The notes under the pieces: model-generated
Told to the model about the DNA's origin: nothing
What the model saw: the letters and a program-made list of their open reading frames with translations, nothing else
Databases searched by the model: none
Translations under genes and position numbers: made by a program
Virus record (IMG/VR): IMGVR_UViG_3300041405_000133
Coordinates: 1-64,000 of that record
DNA length: 64,000 bases
Strand: one strand, 5' to 3'
From: a virus
Part shown: positions 50,816 to 60,722 of the stretch, piece by piece
Position numbering within the stretch: the stretch's first letter is position 1
How the letters are laid out: every line of letters begins with the position of its first letter

Positions 50816-50851
50816 GTCTATGGTGTGACAGTTACACTCAGGATGATGACC

Positions 50852-51892
50852 ATGGCCGCTTCATTAGCTAACACGATTTTCCAAGGCAACTCCCGTGACG
50901 CGATGGTTGTTTCCGACGCGTACAAGATCTCAAAGAACGAGACTCGCAACAGCATGTACGATTCCGTTAAGGGGATCTACAGTGGTGCAGTCGACGGGCT
51001 GTTTGCTAACAAGAGTTCTATCACGACTCTCGCAGGTTTGGTTAAACAAGCCAAAGGCGGGAACATCGATAAGATCGGGATGCTCAACACAGCTCTCGGT
51101 GCGATGGGTTCCAGTCTACCGAGTCTGCTCGGCACTCTAGGTGGTTCTCTCAAGAATGTCTTGGGTGATGCCGCTGGGTCGTTGATCGGTCCAGGTGCTA
51201 CGAAGGGTATCGAGGTACTCTACAAGAACGCCAGTATGCTTATCGGCGCTGCTGATATCGATAGCACTAGCGATCTGTTGAAGTTCGTGAATGCGATGGC
51301 TGGCGATAGTGAGCTGACTCAGTTCATCAACATCGAAGCCGAAAGTGCAATCATCGGTGGTATCGCCAAGAACCTGATGGACTACGGTCTGGACGATCTT
51401 GTCGATGAAGCTATCGAGATGGGTCGTACCGAACAGGTCAGACAGAATGCCTTCGCTTACATGTCGGTGGCTGCTGTTAATGGACCTCTTGGTTCTGGCG
51501 TCGGTGGTTCTAACCTCGACATGATCAACAAGGTCATCGATAACATCGGGATCACCAAGTTCCTCGAATACAACCCTGATGCCGTGGCTTCCATTATCGC
51601 AGGCTACAACTTCGATCCGACCTACACCGTTGCCGATTATCCAGCGCAACGTACGAAACTTCTCGACACACTGGTTCGTATCAATGCTAACTGGGATAAG
51701 AAACTTCGTGGTGCTGAATACATTCCGAACTTGGGTCCTTTCCTGAAGCAAAGCGCTTCATCGAAAACTCTGTTCTGTATGTCTCCTCCGCTGCGTACTC
51801 TCTCGTTGGCTGCCACCGGTAAGGCTACCGCTAACGTCGGTACAGTCGTGAAGACACTCTACCCGAATGCTTACATGCCGGGCATCAAGTGA
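50852..51892 (+). CDS. Virion structural-like protein, 346 aa
   Basis: ATG 50852 is 8 bases after AGGA (50840-50843). It is preferred over upstream ATGs at 50843/50846 that lie within the ribosome site. Beginning MAASLANTIFQGNSRDAMVV, it has a Gly/Ser-rich, hydrophobic central part (LGAMGSSLPSLLGTLGGSLKNVLGDAAGSLIGPG) and a helical C-terminus. The mix of small residues with hydrophobic ones is typical of tail tube, tape-measure-adjacent or membrane-active virion proteins. It directly precedes the 51897 terminator and faces the 648-aa gene. No specific function. Confidence 0.6.
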   Translation: MAASLANTIFQGNSRDAMVVSDAYKISKNETRNSMYDSVKGIYSGAVDGLFANKSSITTLAGLVKQAKGGNIDKIGMLNTALGAMGSSLPSLLGTLGGSLKNVLGDAAGSLIGPGATKGIEVLYKNASMLIGAADIDSTSDLLKFVNAMAGDSELTQFINIEAESAIIGGIAKNLMDYGLDDLVDEAIEMGRTEQVRQNAFAYMSVAAVNGPLGSGVGGSNLDMINKVIDNIGITKFLEYNPDAVASIIAGYNFDPTYTVADYPAQRTKLLDTLVRINANWDKKLRGAEYIPNLGPFLKQSASSKTLFCMSPPLRTLSLAATGKATANVGTVVKTLYPNAYMPGIK

Positions 51893-51896
51893 CATA

Positions 51897-51918
51897 AGGC
51901 CGGGGTTTCCCCCGGCCT
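51897..51918. terminator. Bidirectional terminator
   Basis: A 9-bp GC stem (AGGCCGGGG / CCCCGGCCT) with a TTTC loop, flanked by GACATA and TCTATGC, between 51892 (+) and 51928 (-). Confidence 0.8.
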
Positions 51919-51927
51919 CTATGCTAT

Positions 51928-53874
51928 TTACGAACGATCCGTCGGATTGGATAGCGCTTTGATGAGATCCCCTGACAGACCAGACATGAGTCCAGATGCC
52001 ATGCGATAAGGGGAACGCCATTGAGCGGCTTCCGCACGGCTACGCGCCATGTTGAGTTGCCACTTCCGAGTACCGTTGATCTGCACGTCCAAAGGAATGG
52101 ACGCCATCACCGCCATGAAGTCGGTCCACTTGTTATCTTCACCGTAGGTTGCCTTGGTCAGTGCAGCCGCAGTAGCTTCACCAGCCGATCCGCCCAATGC
52201 GCTAGCCACGGCACTAATAGCACCAGTGACGCCACTCACGTTCGGGTTGATAGGAACCGACAGTACGTTGGATAGGTCATCGATAGTAACGTTAACGTCA
52301 ATACCAAGAACCTTACCGCCCTTAGCGTAACCAACGTCACCCACACCACGTTCGATACTGATCGAGGAGATCAGACCTTCACGGATGATAGTACGACCTT
52401 GGTTGTAGACTTCCAACAGGAACGGACCGTCATACGAAGCACGACCAGTTGCACGAGGAAGACCCAACGCCAAGATAGCGCCCAACGGAATGAACAGGTT
52501 CTGCAAACGAACCCAGTCATCTGCTGCCCACGATCTCAGGTGGATAGTGAACGTGGTACGGCCAATATCAGCCGAGGACGTTTCATACACCTTTTGAATG
52601 TCAGCGAAGGCGTTACCAGCCAGAGCGATGAACCCTTCTACCTGAGCAGCATTCAAGATACCCTTGGCGACGTCTCCGACGATATCCATAACCGCACCGA
52701 TAGGTCCAGCGATGTTACCATCAGCGATGTTGAATCGCGCCATACGAGCCTTGGATGACATCGCGTTGATTTCGGTCTTGATGGACGGTTCAGTGATGGC
52801 GTTGTTGAAGCTATCGGAGTTAGTGCCAGTGTTGTTCACACGGAACGTCACAAAGTCAGCACCCATACGTGCTTCAGCTTTAGCCTGCTTCGCCATTTTA
52901 GTGACGTAGCTTTCTTCACTGGAGTCCTCATCCGTCTTCGGTGGTTTGCTTGCATCGTACTCACCACCAAACGCCATGTACGCTTCTTCGTACTCAGCCA
53001 GAGAGAAGCCTGGGTCACTGAGTTGAATCGTACCTGTCTCGATGGCTTGACCCATCATCTTCTGGAACTGCTCAGCCCGCTGTGCAGGGTCAGCAGTCAG
53101 ACCGGACATGGCGTTGTCCATCATCGCACGATACTGGTTAGCCAGACGCTGTGCTTTGGTAGAGAACGCAAACACGTCGATACCACCAGCCGACATTACA
53201 ATGTCAGGCATGATGCGGTGCATCGAATCGGAGTCAGCCTTATCCGGAACAGCCAGCGGGTCAAAGAACCGTTTCTGTTCATCGTTAACGAAGTGAGGAG
53301 ACAAACCCAAGTTAACGAACATGCCGTTTACGAAACTACTTACCGCCCACCAGTACGGATACATGGTTGGTTTCAGATAGTAATACTTCGAACGTGGCAT
53401 ACCTGCAAAGAAGTCAACCATCTGTCCAGCGAGAATGAACGGCTGGAAAGGGATCGTACCGATGAAGCCTGCAACCTCACCTGCTTTAAACCACACAGAC
53501 GGAGCGCGACCTGTACGAGCCATCGAGCCTGCGTACACGTTGTAGAAGTTACCGAAGAAGTTCGTCATCGAGTTGAACTTCGGAACACCTGCCCGAATGT
53601 GGATCTGTTGAGAGTTGTCGTCAAGCACCTCACTCCACCAACGACCTACGCCGTAAGATTTGGAATAAAGGGATTTGTGCTTCAAGTCACAGTTGCCTGT
53701 AAACTGAGGCAGAGGGTTTACTTGGAAATGTCCTCCCATCGAGGTGTCGATGAACTTGCGAGAAGAAGTGGTGTAGTAACGTCTGGTGTTGTTCGTGGCA
53801 TCGGACAAAGCGCTGGCAGGAGCCAGGAACGCATTACCCGCCCACGTTCTATCGAGGATATATTTCCGAGCCAT
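51928..53874 (-). CDS. Baseplate/tail structural protein, 648 aa
   Basis: The protein starts MARKYILDRTW at ATG 53874, with AGGA 8 bases upstream; a longer start at 53916 would reach into the upstream hairpin. It carries an N-terminal Tyr/Arg-rich region, mixed helices, an acidic linker (PPKTDEDSSEESY), and a C-terminal beta-rich domain where GRTIIREGLISSISIERGVGDVGYAKGGKVLGIDVNVTIDDLS resembles the tail-tube-cap pattern of T4 gp48/gp54-like proteins; that is a weak likeness. Downstream neighbour of the 2243-aa protein, separated by a hairpin (53899-53920). Role likely in tail-tube or baseplate assembly. Confidence 0.55.
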   Translation of the reverse strand: MARKYILDRTWAGNAFLAPASALSDATNNTRRYYTTSSRKFIDTSMGGHFQVNPLPQFTGNCDLKHKSLYSKSYGVGRWWSEVLDDNSQQIHIRAGVPKFNSMTNFFGNFYNVYAGSMARTGRAPSVWFKAGEVAGFIGTIPFQPFILAGQMVDFFAGMPRSKYYYLKPTMYPYWWAVSSFVNGMFVNLGLSPHFVNDEQKRFFDPLAVPDKADSDSMHRIMPDIVMSAGGIDVFAFSTKAQRLANQYRAMMDNAMSGLTADPAQRAEQFQKMMGQAIETGTIQLSDPGFSLAEYEEAYMAFGGEYDASKPPKTDEDSSEESYVTKMAKQAKAEARMGADFVTFRVNNTGTNSDSFNNAITEPSIKTEINAMSSKARMARFNIADGNIAGPIGAVMDIVGDVAKGILNAAQVEGFIALAGNAFADIQKVYETSSADIGRTTFTIHLRSWAADDWVRLQNLFIPLGAILALGLPRATGRASYDGPFLLEVYNQGRTIIREGLISSISIERGVGDVGYAKGGKVLGIDVNVTIDDLSNVLSVPINPNVSGVTGAISAVASALGGSAGEATAAALTKATYGEDNKWTDFMAVMASIPLDVQINGTRKWQLNMARSRAEAAQWRSPYRMASGLMSGLSGDLIKALSNPTDRS

Positions 53875-53898
53875 AGATACATCCTGTTGGGAAAGAAG

Positions 53899-53920
53899 CC
53901 GGGTGAGTTTCCCCACCCGG
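53899..53920 (-). terminator. Hairpin between the giant protein gene and the 648-aa gene
   Basis: CCGGGTG (53899-53905) and CACCCGG (53914-53920) pair across an eight-base loop. On the minus strand it is followed by CTTCTTTCCC, so it could act as a partial terminator or processing site between co-directional genes. Confidence 0.45.
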
Positions 53921-53925
53921 TATTG

Positions 53926-56900
53926 TTACGTCACAGCGTTAGCACGCGTGTTGTCCAGAGGAGTCCGGCGCGCTGGTTCTGCTTTCGGTGGAGTAGGAGC
54001 GCCAGCTTGAGGAGTCCCACCACCAAGGTTATCCAATTTAGCCAAGATACCGTGAAGTGTGGTGTTAGAGTCCTGGTTGACTTCCAGTAGTTTCTGCATC
54101 ACGCCACTGAGGTCAACATTAGCTGCTTCCTGCGTCTTCATTGCAGATTGTTGCGACGCAGTGGCTGCCGCTGCCGATGCAGACGGTTGAGGGATCATTG
54201 GGGATGGAGTGGTTACAGCGGGAGCGCCTGTACCTGCACCATTACCACCTTTGATCTCAGCGATAGCTTCTGCCGATGTGCTACCAGTAGCAATAGCGCT
54301 AGGAGCCGCGCCACTACCAGCCGCTGAAGAGGATGCTGCCGCTGCCGCATTAGCACTTGCGGTAAGACCACCCGCTGCGGCGACAGCGCCACCTACCGAA
54401 GTAGGACCTTCAGCTTCCTTAGGTTCATCAGCTCCAGCTGCACCACCGGTGCCAGGCGCGGCCGTTGCAGCCGTTGCAGTAGCAGCCATGTCAGCCGCAC
54501 CAACGTCCTTAGCGATACCCGATTGAGTAGTTGTAGACGACTGCCCAGCTTTCTTACGGCCGATATCTACACGACGATCCAGTTCAGCAATCGTTTCACC
54601 AACCGTACGCATCCGCCCGCCTTTATCACGGAATACCGATGCGTTGTTCTTGATAGCGGCAGCACTGGCGTACTGATCAGCCGAAGCGTCACGAGGAGCG
54701 GAGAGGAACTTACGTGCCCCGCCAAGACCCAAGAAGTGAGCAGCGTACAGATCGACGTCAGTTACTTTACCGCCAAGAGTTTTGCTAAGACCGTTGTAGT
54801 TCTCTTTCAGGTAACACATACCCAAGATGGCGTTAGCCCGAGGATCTGTGATCGGCGTATTGGGAGCGATCCCATATGTCGCGCCGTACTTGGTCATCAT
54901 ATCGCCCCAAGTACCTTTAACGAACTGATACAACCCATGCGCAATACCGCTAGACGCATTCGGATCGAATCCGGACTCAACACCAGCTACAGCCGCAGCG
55001 ATCTTAGGATCGAAACCAACCATCTCAGCCGCAGCTGTAATGATCGGACCCATCGCAGCCCAACCTTTACCGCTACCATTAGGGAGCTTGTTGATATCCC
55101 CGCCAGTACCACCACCCGGATGCACGACCTCAGCACCGTACTTGCCAGACATCAGCAATGCACCAGTACCTTGGCCAGCCGGAGCTTGACCCGCTACACC
55201 ACCAGCGACTTGTTGGCCACTGAACACCTTACCCATGTTCGACAGAGTAGGACCGGTTACCCCGATATTTCCACGGTTGCCGTTAGCCGAGGTATTACCC
55301 ATGGCAATGTTGCTCAGCTTAGTGCCATAGTCCTGACCCGCTGTACGCTTCTGAGTTTCCATCCCGTCTACGTTAAGGACCTTGCTCTTATCACCAGTAT
55401 CAATGCCGTCAAGATACAACGTCACTGACCCAGGAAGAGTTTCCAACTCATAACCAACCCAAGGGCTGTTAGTGATGGACCACACACTCACCGAAGACAT
55501 CATGGTGGCTGTAGTAGTCTGGACGGTCTCTTGTAGAACCTCCTTCATCAACACACCCGTAAGGTTACGGGATGCATCTTTCGCAGCGCCATTGAAACGA
55601 CGACGAGACGAGATGCAGTATTGGAGGAAGGTTGGGATGAAACGGTAGTTCAACCACCGCGTAGCATCTTCGTGAGCTTGACCATCAGCAGGCTTGAAGA
55701 TAACCATGACCTTTTGAGCCAGCTCTTCTTGATTGCCGCCAATCATCGCTTTGTCAGTGCCCGAATACTGCACTGCTTCCCAGTAGATGTCTTCCACGGC
55801 TTGGAGCTGCTGAGCTTTATCCAACGACATCTCTTTCAAACCGTACGTCTTGAAACGCACAGCCGTTGGGATATCGAGGTTCTTCTTCGCAGCACTGGCA
55901 ACTCGGTTACCCACCTGAGCAGCTGCACCGAAACCACCTACGATACCAGGAGCGATAGTCAGCCCCTTAGCGATGTCGTTTGGAGCCTGGCCATTAGCAG
56001 CCACACCCAACGTGGTGTTCTTAGCAACCTGAGCGGCTGCACCTGTAGCGATACCACCTGCTACGGCAGCGGCTTTATTCTCAGCCTTCTGTTCCTTACG
56101 ATCACGAACCATCTTGATCGCATCTTCAACGTCATCCGCATCGCAATCGAGATCGCTATCGAATGGAGAAGTATCAGTATCGTCGTAAACCTTCTGCATG
56201 TTAGCAAGGTCAACGATCTGAAGGAATGCAGAGAGGTCACCGTTACCGATACCTTCATCGGCACTCACCAGATCCGTAGTACCACGGATAGACTGCATGG
56301 CAGTACAGTGAGCCAAGAACACTGGCCGGAAGCGAGTAGCGATCCAAGACAACAGGTTGTGCTGTTCTTCAGGACCTTTGGTTGGGAAGAGTTTCAGGAA
56401 TGCGTCAGCGTCAATGGCTTTAGGGTCCATCGAAGCCTTACCATCACGAGTGACAGTTACAGCACCCTTACACAGGCTCTCGAGAGCAAGCACCTGTTTC
56501 ACTCGATCCTCATCGGTAGGAGCCACCCCATACTGCGTCATCCGAAGATAGAGCAGGGGGAACTTCTTCGCCTGAGACGATTTGTAGTAGCGATACCCTA
56601 GATAAGCAATACCACCAACCGCAACCGCACCAAGGATCAACGGCATCCCGAGAACACCAACCACAGCACTACCAGCAGTAGCCAAGGCTCCACCGACAGC
56701 AGTAGCACCGGTCATCAGCGCACCACCTACTGCGGAAGCACCAGCTCCAAGCGTGGCCATGCTTGGTAACATCCCAGCAGCGGCAATAGCACCACGTCCG
56801 AGCCAACCAGCTGCGCGACCCATCGACCCAACGCCTGGGATCTTCTTCAGACCACGACCAACCTTACTGGCGGCGTTACCGATCTTCCCACGGACTCCAC

Positions 56901-59900
56901 GGCCAGACCTGAATCCTTTCTTAGGCCGACCCTTCTTCCCACGTTTACCATCACCACCATCACCACCACCCAGATCAGAAAGATCTGCGGCATCTTCCAG
57001 TAAGCTTGACTCGCCGGCTTCTTCAGTGACTTCAGCAAGGTTATCGAACTTCTTGTCCATGTCCTTGTTCATGGTTTTGATGGCATCTACGATAGCTTCG
57101 CTACCAGCACCACCCTTACCAGCCATCTTGCTTTCTTTCTCTTCCTTCCTACGCTTCAGGATGTCAGCCCACGAGTTGTCCCGGTCACCGTCACCATCGA
57201 CGTCACCGTGAACACCTTCAGGATCGAGCTTGGCCTTCAGGAGGTTGAAGATCTGGCCTTGTACTTTCAGTTGTTCAACACCGATCTCGATAGAGGCAGC
57301 AGCCATCTCCTCATCGAGCATCCCGATACCGCCGTTCTTACCGAACCGCCCAGCCACGAACTTGTAAGCACCACCAACGACTTTGCCAATTCCTTTAGCA
57401 ACGCCTTTGTACATCTTGATAGCAAACTTACCGTACGCCAACGCAGCCTTAGCTGCGAGCTGTGCAGCTTTCACACCGACTTGAGCAAAGCCCTTACCGA
57501 TGGTGAACAGTAGCGAACCATTACGAGTATAGAACGACTTGTACTTATCGATCTCTTCCTGAGAAACGATTTCGTTCATCTCACCCTTCTCGGACATCTC
57601 AAAGACTGGGCCTTTGATTTCCTTGAGGGACATGATTGGGGACCCGTCAGCGTTACGGTACTTACCCTTCTTCATAAGGTTCGAGCGGATACGTGGTTCG
57701 GTGTCGCCTGGGAAGTAAGCATCGAACTGAGTGAATTGGTTGACGGCGAAGTTACTCACCATCTTGATACCTTTCCACATCAAGCCGTACGTACCACCGA
57801 TGTAAGCAGCGCCAAGTTTAGCGGCGATACCACCGGCCTTAGCCCCCAGCTTCAAACCGTAACTCGCGAGGGATTCACCTTTACCGTTGTAGAGCCCTTT
57901 CTCGAACTCTTCTTTGGTAATGATTACGTTCCCTTCCCGGTCTTTAACTTCACCGGTAATGTCCTTGATGGACATGATGGTCTTCTGAGTCGCAACGTCG
58001 AAGTACCACCCCTTCTTAATGCCTTTCGCCAGCAGCGATGGTTCTTCATCACCCATGACGTGAACGTCAGATACACCAAGACCGCTGATGCCTTTGAACG
58101 GAAGCTTAGCTGCACCAAAGCCAGCCTTCGCACCGAACTTACCGACCTTCCACATCGCGCCGTAAGTACCCTTGATGTAACCGAGGATACCTTTACCGGC
58201 GACCGCTGTAGCCTTAGCGCCATGAGCCGCAGCATTACCGATGGAATAGTCTCTCCACCGACGCTTCTTCGGACCATCAGAAGGACCAGTACCACCATCA
58301 CCTGGGACTTCAGTGTCGTCACCCATCGCACCGGACGCTTTGTGCGCCAAGTAATCGAGGAAGCCGTTAGCCGCGCCAGCAGCTGCTACTAATGCATCGA
58401 GGCGTTTGTGCGTCTCTTCATCAGAAGCTTTGAAGAGTTCTGGGAACTCAACGATTGCCTTGATCGACTCCGGCATTACGACGTTGGCTTGAACCTGCGC
58501 TGGAAGCGGAGGGGCGAGGTCAGGACGGTTCTTCTTCGGACGATTCGAGCTGCTGCTCTTACGTGGAGGACGAGGACCTTTACCGTCACCATCTTGATAA
58601 GCACGAAGATCATCATCGTCTTCAAGGTCAACAGAACCTCGCTCACGAATCTGACGCTTCTCTTCTTCAGCCTTCAGACGTTGCAGCTTCTCCTTAGCGG
58701 TTTCCTTCTTGTCCTCTTTCTTAACGATGTCGGTCTCATCACCAGCCAATAGCGCTTGGTAGAGTTCCTTCATCTGGATCGAGTCAGATTGGTTACCGTT
58801 GTATCGGGTCAGCCCAAGCTCACGCCAAGTACGACGACCAGTGGCAGATGTAAGCTCGCCCATTGCCTTACCGAAGTCAGGCAAGCTGTTCGATACGTCG
58901 ATGAACTTATCACGCACGTCGTTGTGGAACGACAGGTTATCCTGGTCACCGATGTGTTGCTTGGTTTCCTTATCCAGTTTGAACTTGTCATGGAAGAAGT
59001 CCATGATTTCGCTCGCGACGGATGGATCTGTCTTATCCCACGTATTCTTCTCGACGTAACGCTCAGCCTTGAAGTCCATGCCTTCTTGAAGGTCGCCAGT
59101 CAACTGCAAGCGCAGAGCACGGCGGGCTTCGCCGGAGAGTTCACCTGCCCCCATCTCACCAAGGATCTCATCCACCATGCCACGTACGTTTGGCAGGTTT
59201 CCTTTAAGTGTGAGCTTGAGGTGCTGACTCTTGAGCGTGGAACGTGAAACCAAACTACCGGTGTGATGACTGAACGCGGTCTCTTCCTGATCTTGACCGG
59301 TCGCCATGGTTTTAACCCAGCGATCGATGGATGCCAAGTGAGCAGGGATGATCTCCACTACCGACTTGTGGAAGATGTTGTCGAACTGCGCAGGCTTATC
59401 GAGATCCATGATCCCGTTGCCATTCACGGTACGAGCAGTCTCGTGCGTATCGATCAGGCCTTTAGCGCCCTCATGAAGTGCCCAATACTTGTTATCGTAA
59501 TCCGTGTCAGACTTAGCGTAGTCGTTAATCCGCTGGAAGATACCACCGAACAGTTGGCGCAACATGTTGTCGCCTTTCTGCACGCCAGCCATCTTGCCCA
59601 ACTTAGGTTTGATCTTCTTCGCTGCCCAGTTACCAGCGTCTTCAGCTTTATCACCTACCCAGTCTGCTGCAAGAGAACCGAGGATGCTACCCGCCATCTG
59701 AGCGCGGTTAACACCCATCTCGGAACCTTCATTCAACGACTGGTTAAACTGAAGACCTTGACCGAGCATGTCGGAGGCATTCTGTTTGATCCCACCGAAG
59801 AACTTCTTCGCAGATCCAGCAACACCCTGCATGGCAGCGCCAGCAAGACGTTGTTTCAATTGTTGCTCGACCAATTCGGTCGTTCTCATCTTCAGGAAGT

Positions 59901-60657
59901 CTGGCAAGCCAGTGTTCTTGAGGATGTCCTTCAGCAACATCTCACTCGTGTGATAGTGCTGTTGGTGAAGCTTTAAGGTACGGATACCGACGTCGAGTTG
60001 ACGATAGCCAATCTCGATGCTCTTCCGATGGTAGTTAACCAGAACAGTGTCCTGATAGCCAACCAGTCGACCGATACCTTTAGCTGTTGCTGTGGAGACT
60101 TTCATCTCCGCAGTAAAGCGTTTCTTCTCGCGAACGTCTTTTACAGCTTCGCGGTAATCGCCTTGCATCTGCTGCTTGGCTTGGAAACCAAGAAGCTTAT
60201 CAATGCCGTCGATGTTCTGAGTAAGTTCATCAGGACCTTCGTCGTGGCGGTACGGTTCGTCTGCTGCGTCAACGGCATCGCGGATGGACCCAGGAATCAA
60301 TCTCCGAAGAGTTGGATTCATCCGGTCCATCTTTTGTTTTGATTTGATCAGGTAAGGATTCAGCTCGGAAGCGTTATCCTTCATGATGTCGGCAATCGTC
60401 GAGTCTAATGCATCGTATGCATCAAAGGCTTGGACGTAGCCTTTACCGACGACTTTCTTGATCATCCGCTTGATGAAGCCGGGATCGGTTAACTTCGATT
60501 TAACGTTGGTCTTAAACGTGTCTTTGAAATGCTCGACAGGTTTGCGACTGTCTTTCATCGAGTCTTCGCCGAAATCCATATCGTCGAAGTTGAGATCATC
60601 GAAGTTCAAGTCGTCTAAGTCGTCCTTCCCTAAATCGAATTCGTCTTTCTTGGCCAT
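53926..60657 (-). CDS. Giant virion protein with lytic transglycosylase domain (phiKZ gp181-like)
   Basis: 2243 aa, close to the length of phiKZ gp181 (about 2237 aa). N-terminal ~800 residues are helical with coiled coils and an acidic DDLNFDD start. About residues 820-1110 contain two tandem copies (spacing ~115 residues) of a membrane-like unit ending GD-x-EP...G-x-Y...I-S-x-K-(D/E)-I-x-G. A long Gly/Ala hydrophobic stretch lies at about 1290-1356. Two related ~85-residue modules are at about 1370-1457 and 1598-1688. A transglycosylase-like domain is at ~1870-2000 (AAVAGVESGFDP with catalytic Glu near 1895; GIAHGLYQFVKGTWGDM), followed by an Ala/Ser/Pro-rich tail. Likely a tape-measure/tail protein that opens the cell wall during injection. 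It is divergent from the RNAP beta' gene. Confidence 0.8.
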   Translation of the reverse strand: MAKKDEFDLGKDDLDDLNFDDLNFDDMDFGEDSMKDSRKPVEHFKDTFKTNVKSKLTDPGFIKRMIKKVVGKGYVQAFDAYDALDSTIADIMKDNASELNPYLIKSKQKMDRMNPTLRRLIPGSIRDAVDAADEPYRHDEGPDELTQNIDGIDKLLGFQAKQQMQGDYREAVKDVREKKRFTAEMKVSTATAKGIGRLVGYQDTVLVNYHRKSIEIGYRQLDVGIRTLKLHQQHYHTSEMLLKDILKNTGLPDFLKMRTTELVEQQLKQRLAGAAMQGVAGSAKKFFGGIKQNASDMLGQGLQFNQSLNEGSEMGVNRAQMAGSILGSLAADWVGDKAEDAGNWAAKKIKPKLGKMAGVQKGDNMLRQLFGGIFQRINDYAKSDTDYDNKYWALHEGAKGLIDTHETARTVNGNGIMDLDKPAQFDNIFHKSVVEIIPAHLASIDRWVKTMATGQDQEETAFSHHTGSLVSRSTLKSQHLKLTLKGNLPNVRGMVDEILGEMGAGELSGEARRALRLQLTGDLQEGMDFKAERYVEKNTWDKTDPSVASEIMDFFHDKFKLDKETKQHIGDQDNLSFHNDVRDKFIDVSNSLPDFGKAMGELTSATGRRTWRELGLTRYNGNQSDSIQMKELYQALLAGDETDIVKKEDKKETAKEKLQRLKAEEEKRQIRERGSVDLEDDDDLRAYQDGDGKGPRPPRKSSSSNRPKKNRPDLAPPLPAQVQANVVMPESIKAIVEFPELFKASDEETHKRLDALVAAAGAANGFLDYLAHKASGAMGDDTEVPGDGGTGPSDGPKKRRWRDYSIGNAAAHGAKATAVAGKGILGYIKGTYGAMWKVGKFGAKAGFGAAKLPFKGISGLGVSDVHVMGDEEPSLLAKGIKKGWYFDVATQKTIMSIKDITGEVKDREGNVIITKEEFEKGLYNGKGESLASYGLKLGAKAGGIAAKLGAAYIGGTYGLMWKGIKMVSNFAVNQFTQFDAYFPGDTEPRIRSNLMKKGKYRNADGSPIMSLKEIKGPVFEMSEKGEMNEIVSQEEIDKYKSFYTRNGSLLFTIGKGFAQVGVKAAQLAAKAALAYGKFAIKMYKGVAKGIGKVVGGAYKFVAGRFGKNGGIGMLDEEMAAASIEIGVEQLKVQGQIFNLLKAKLDPEGVHGDVDGDGDRDNSWADILKRRKEEKESKMAGKGGAGSEAIVDAIKTMNKDMDKKFDNLAEVTEEAGESSLLEDAADLSDLGGGDGGDGKRGKKGRPKKGFRSGRGVRGKIGNAASKVGRGLKKIPGVGSMGRAAGWLGRGAIAAAGMLPSMATLGAGASAVGGALMTGATAVGGALATAGSAVVGVLGMPLILGAVAVGGIAYLGYRYYKSSQAKKFPLLYLRMTQYGVAPTDEDRVKQVLALESLCKGAVTVTRDGKASMDPKAIDADAFLKLFPTKGPEEQHNLLSWIATRFRPVFLAHCTAMQSIRGTTDLVSADEGIGNGDLSAFLQIVDLANMQKVYDDTDTSPFDSDLDCDADDVEDAIKMVRDRKEQKAENKAAAVAGGIATGAAAQVAKNTTLGVAANGQAPNDIAKGLTIAPGIVGGFGAAAQVGNRVASAAKKNLDIPTAVRFKTYGLKEMSLDKAQQLQAVEDIYWEAVQYSGTDKAMIGGNQEELAQKVMVIFKPADGQAHEDATRWLNYRFIPTFLQYCISSRRRFNGAAKDASRNLTGVLMKEVLQETVQTTTATMMSSVSVWSITNSPWVGYELETLPGSVTLYLDGIDTGDKSKVLNVDGMETQKRTAGQDYGTKLSNIAMGNTSANGNRGNIGVTGPTLSNMGKVFSGQQVAGGVAGQAPAGQGTGALLMSGKYGAEVVHPGGGTGGDINKLPNGSGKGWAAMGPIITAAAEMVGFDPKIAAAVAGVESGFDPNASSGIAHGLYQFVKGTWGDMMTKYGATYGIAPNTPITDPRANAILGMCYLKENYNGLSKTLGGKVTDVDLYAAHFLGLGGARKFLSAPRDASADQYASAAAIKNNASVFRDKGGRMRTVGETIAELDRRVDIGRKKAGQSSTTTQSGIAKDVGAADMAATATAATAAPGTGGAAGADEPKEAEGPTSVGGAVAAAGGLTASANAAAAASSSAAGSGAAPSAIATGSTSAEAIAEIKGGNGAGTGAPAVTTPSPMIPQPSASAAAATASQQSAMKTQEAANVDLSGVMQKLLEVNQDSNTTLHGILAKLDNLGGGTPQAGAPTPPKAEPARRTPLDNTRANAVT

Positions 60658-60722
60658 AAATCCGTCTCTCTATAAGGGAGGCAATCGTTCATACAACTTT
60701 GTTTCTAAATGAGGTGAGCGTC

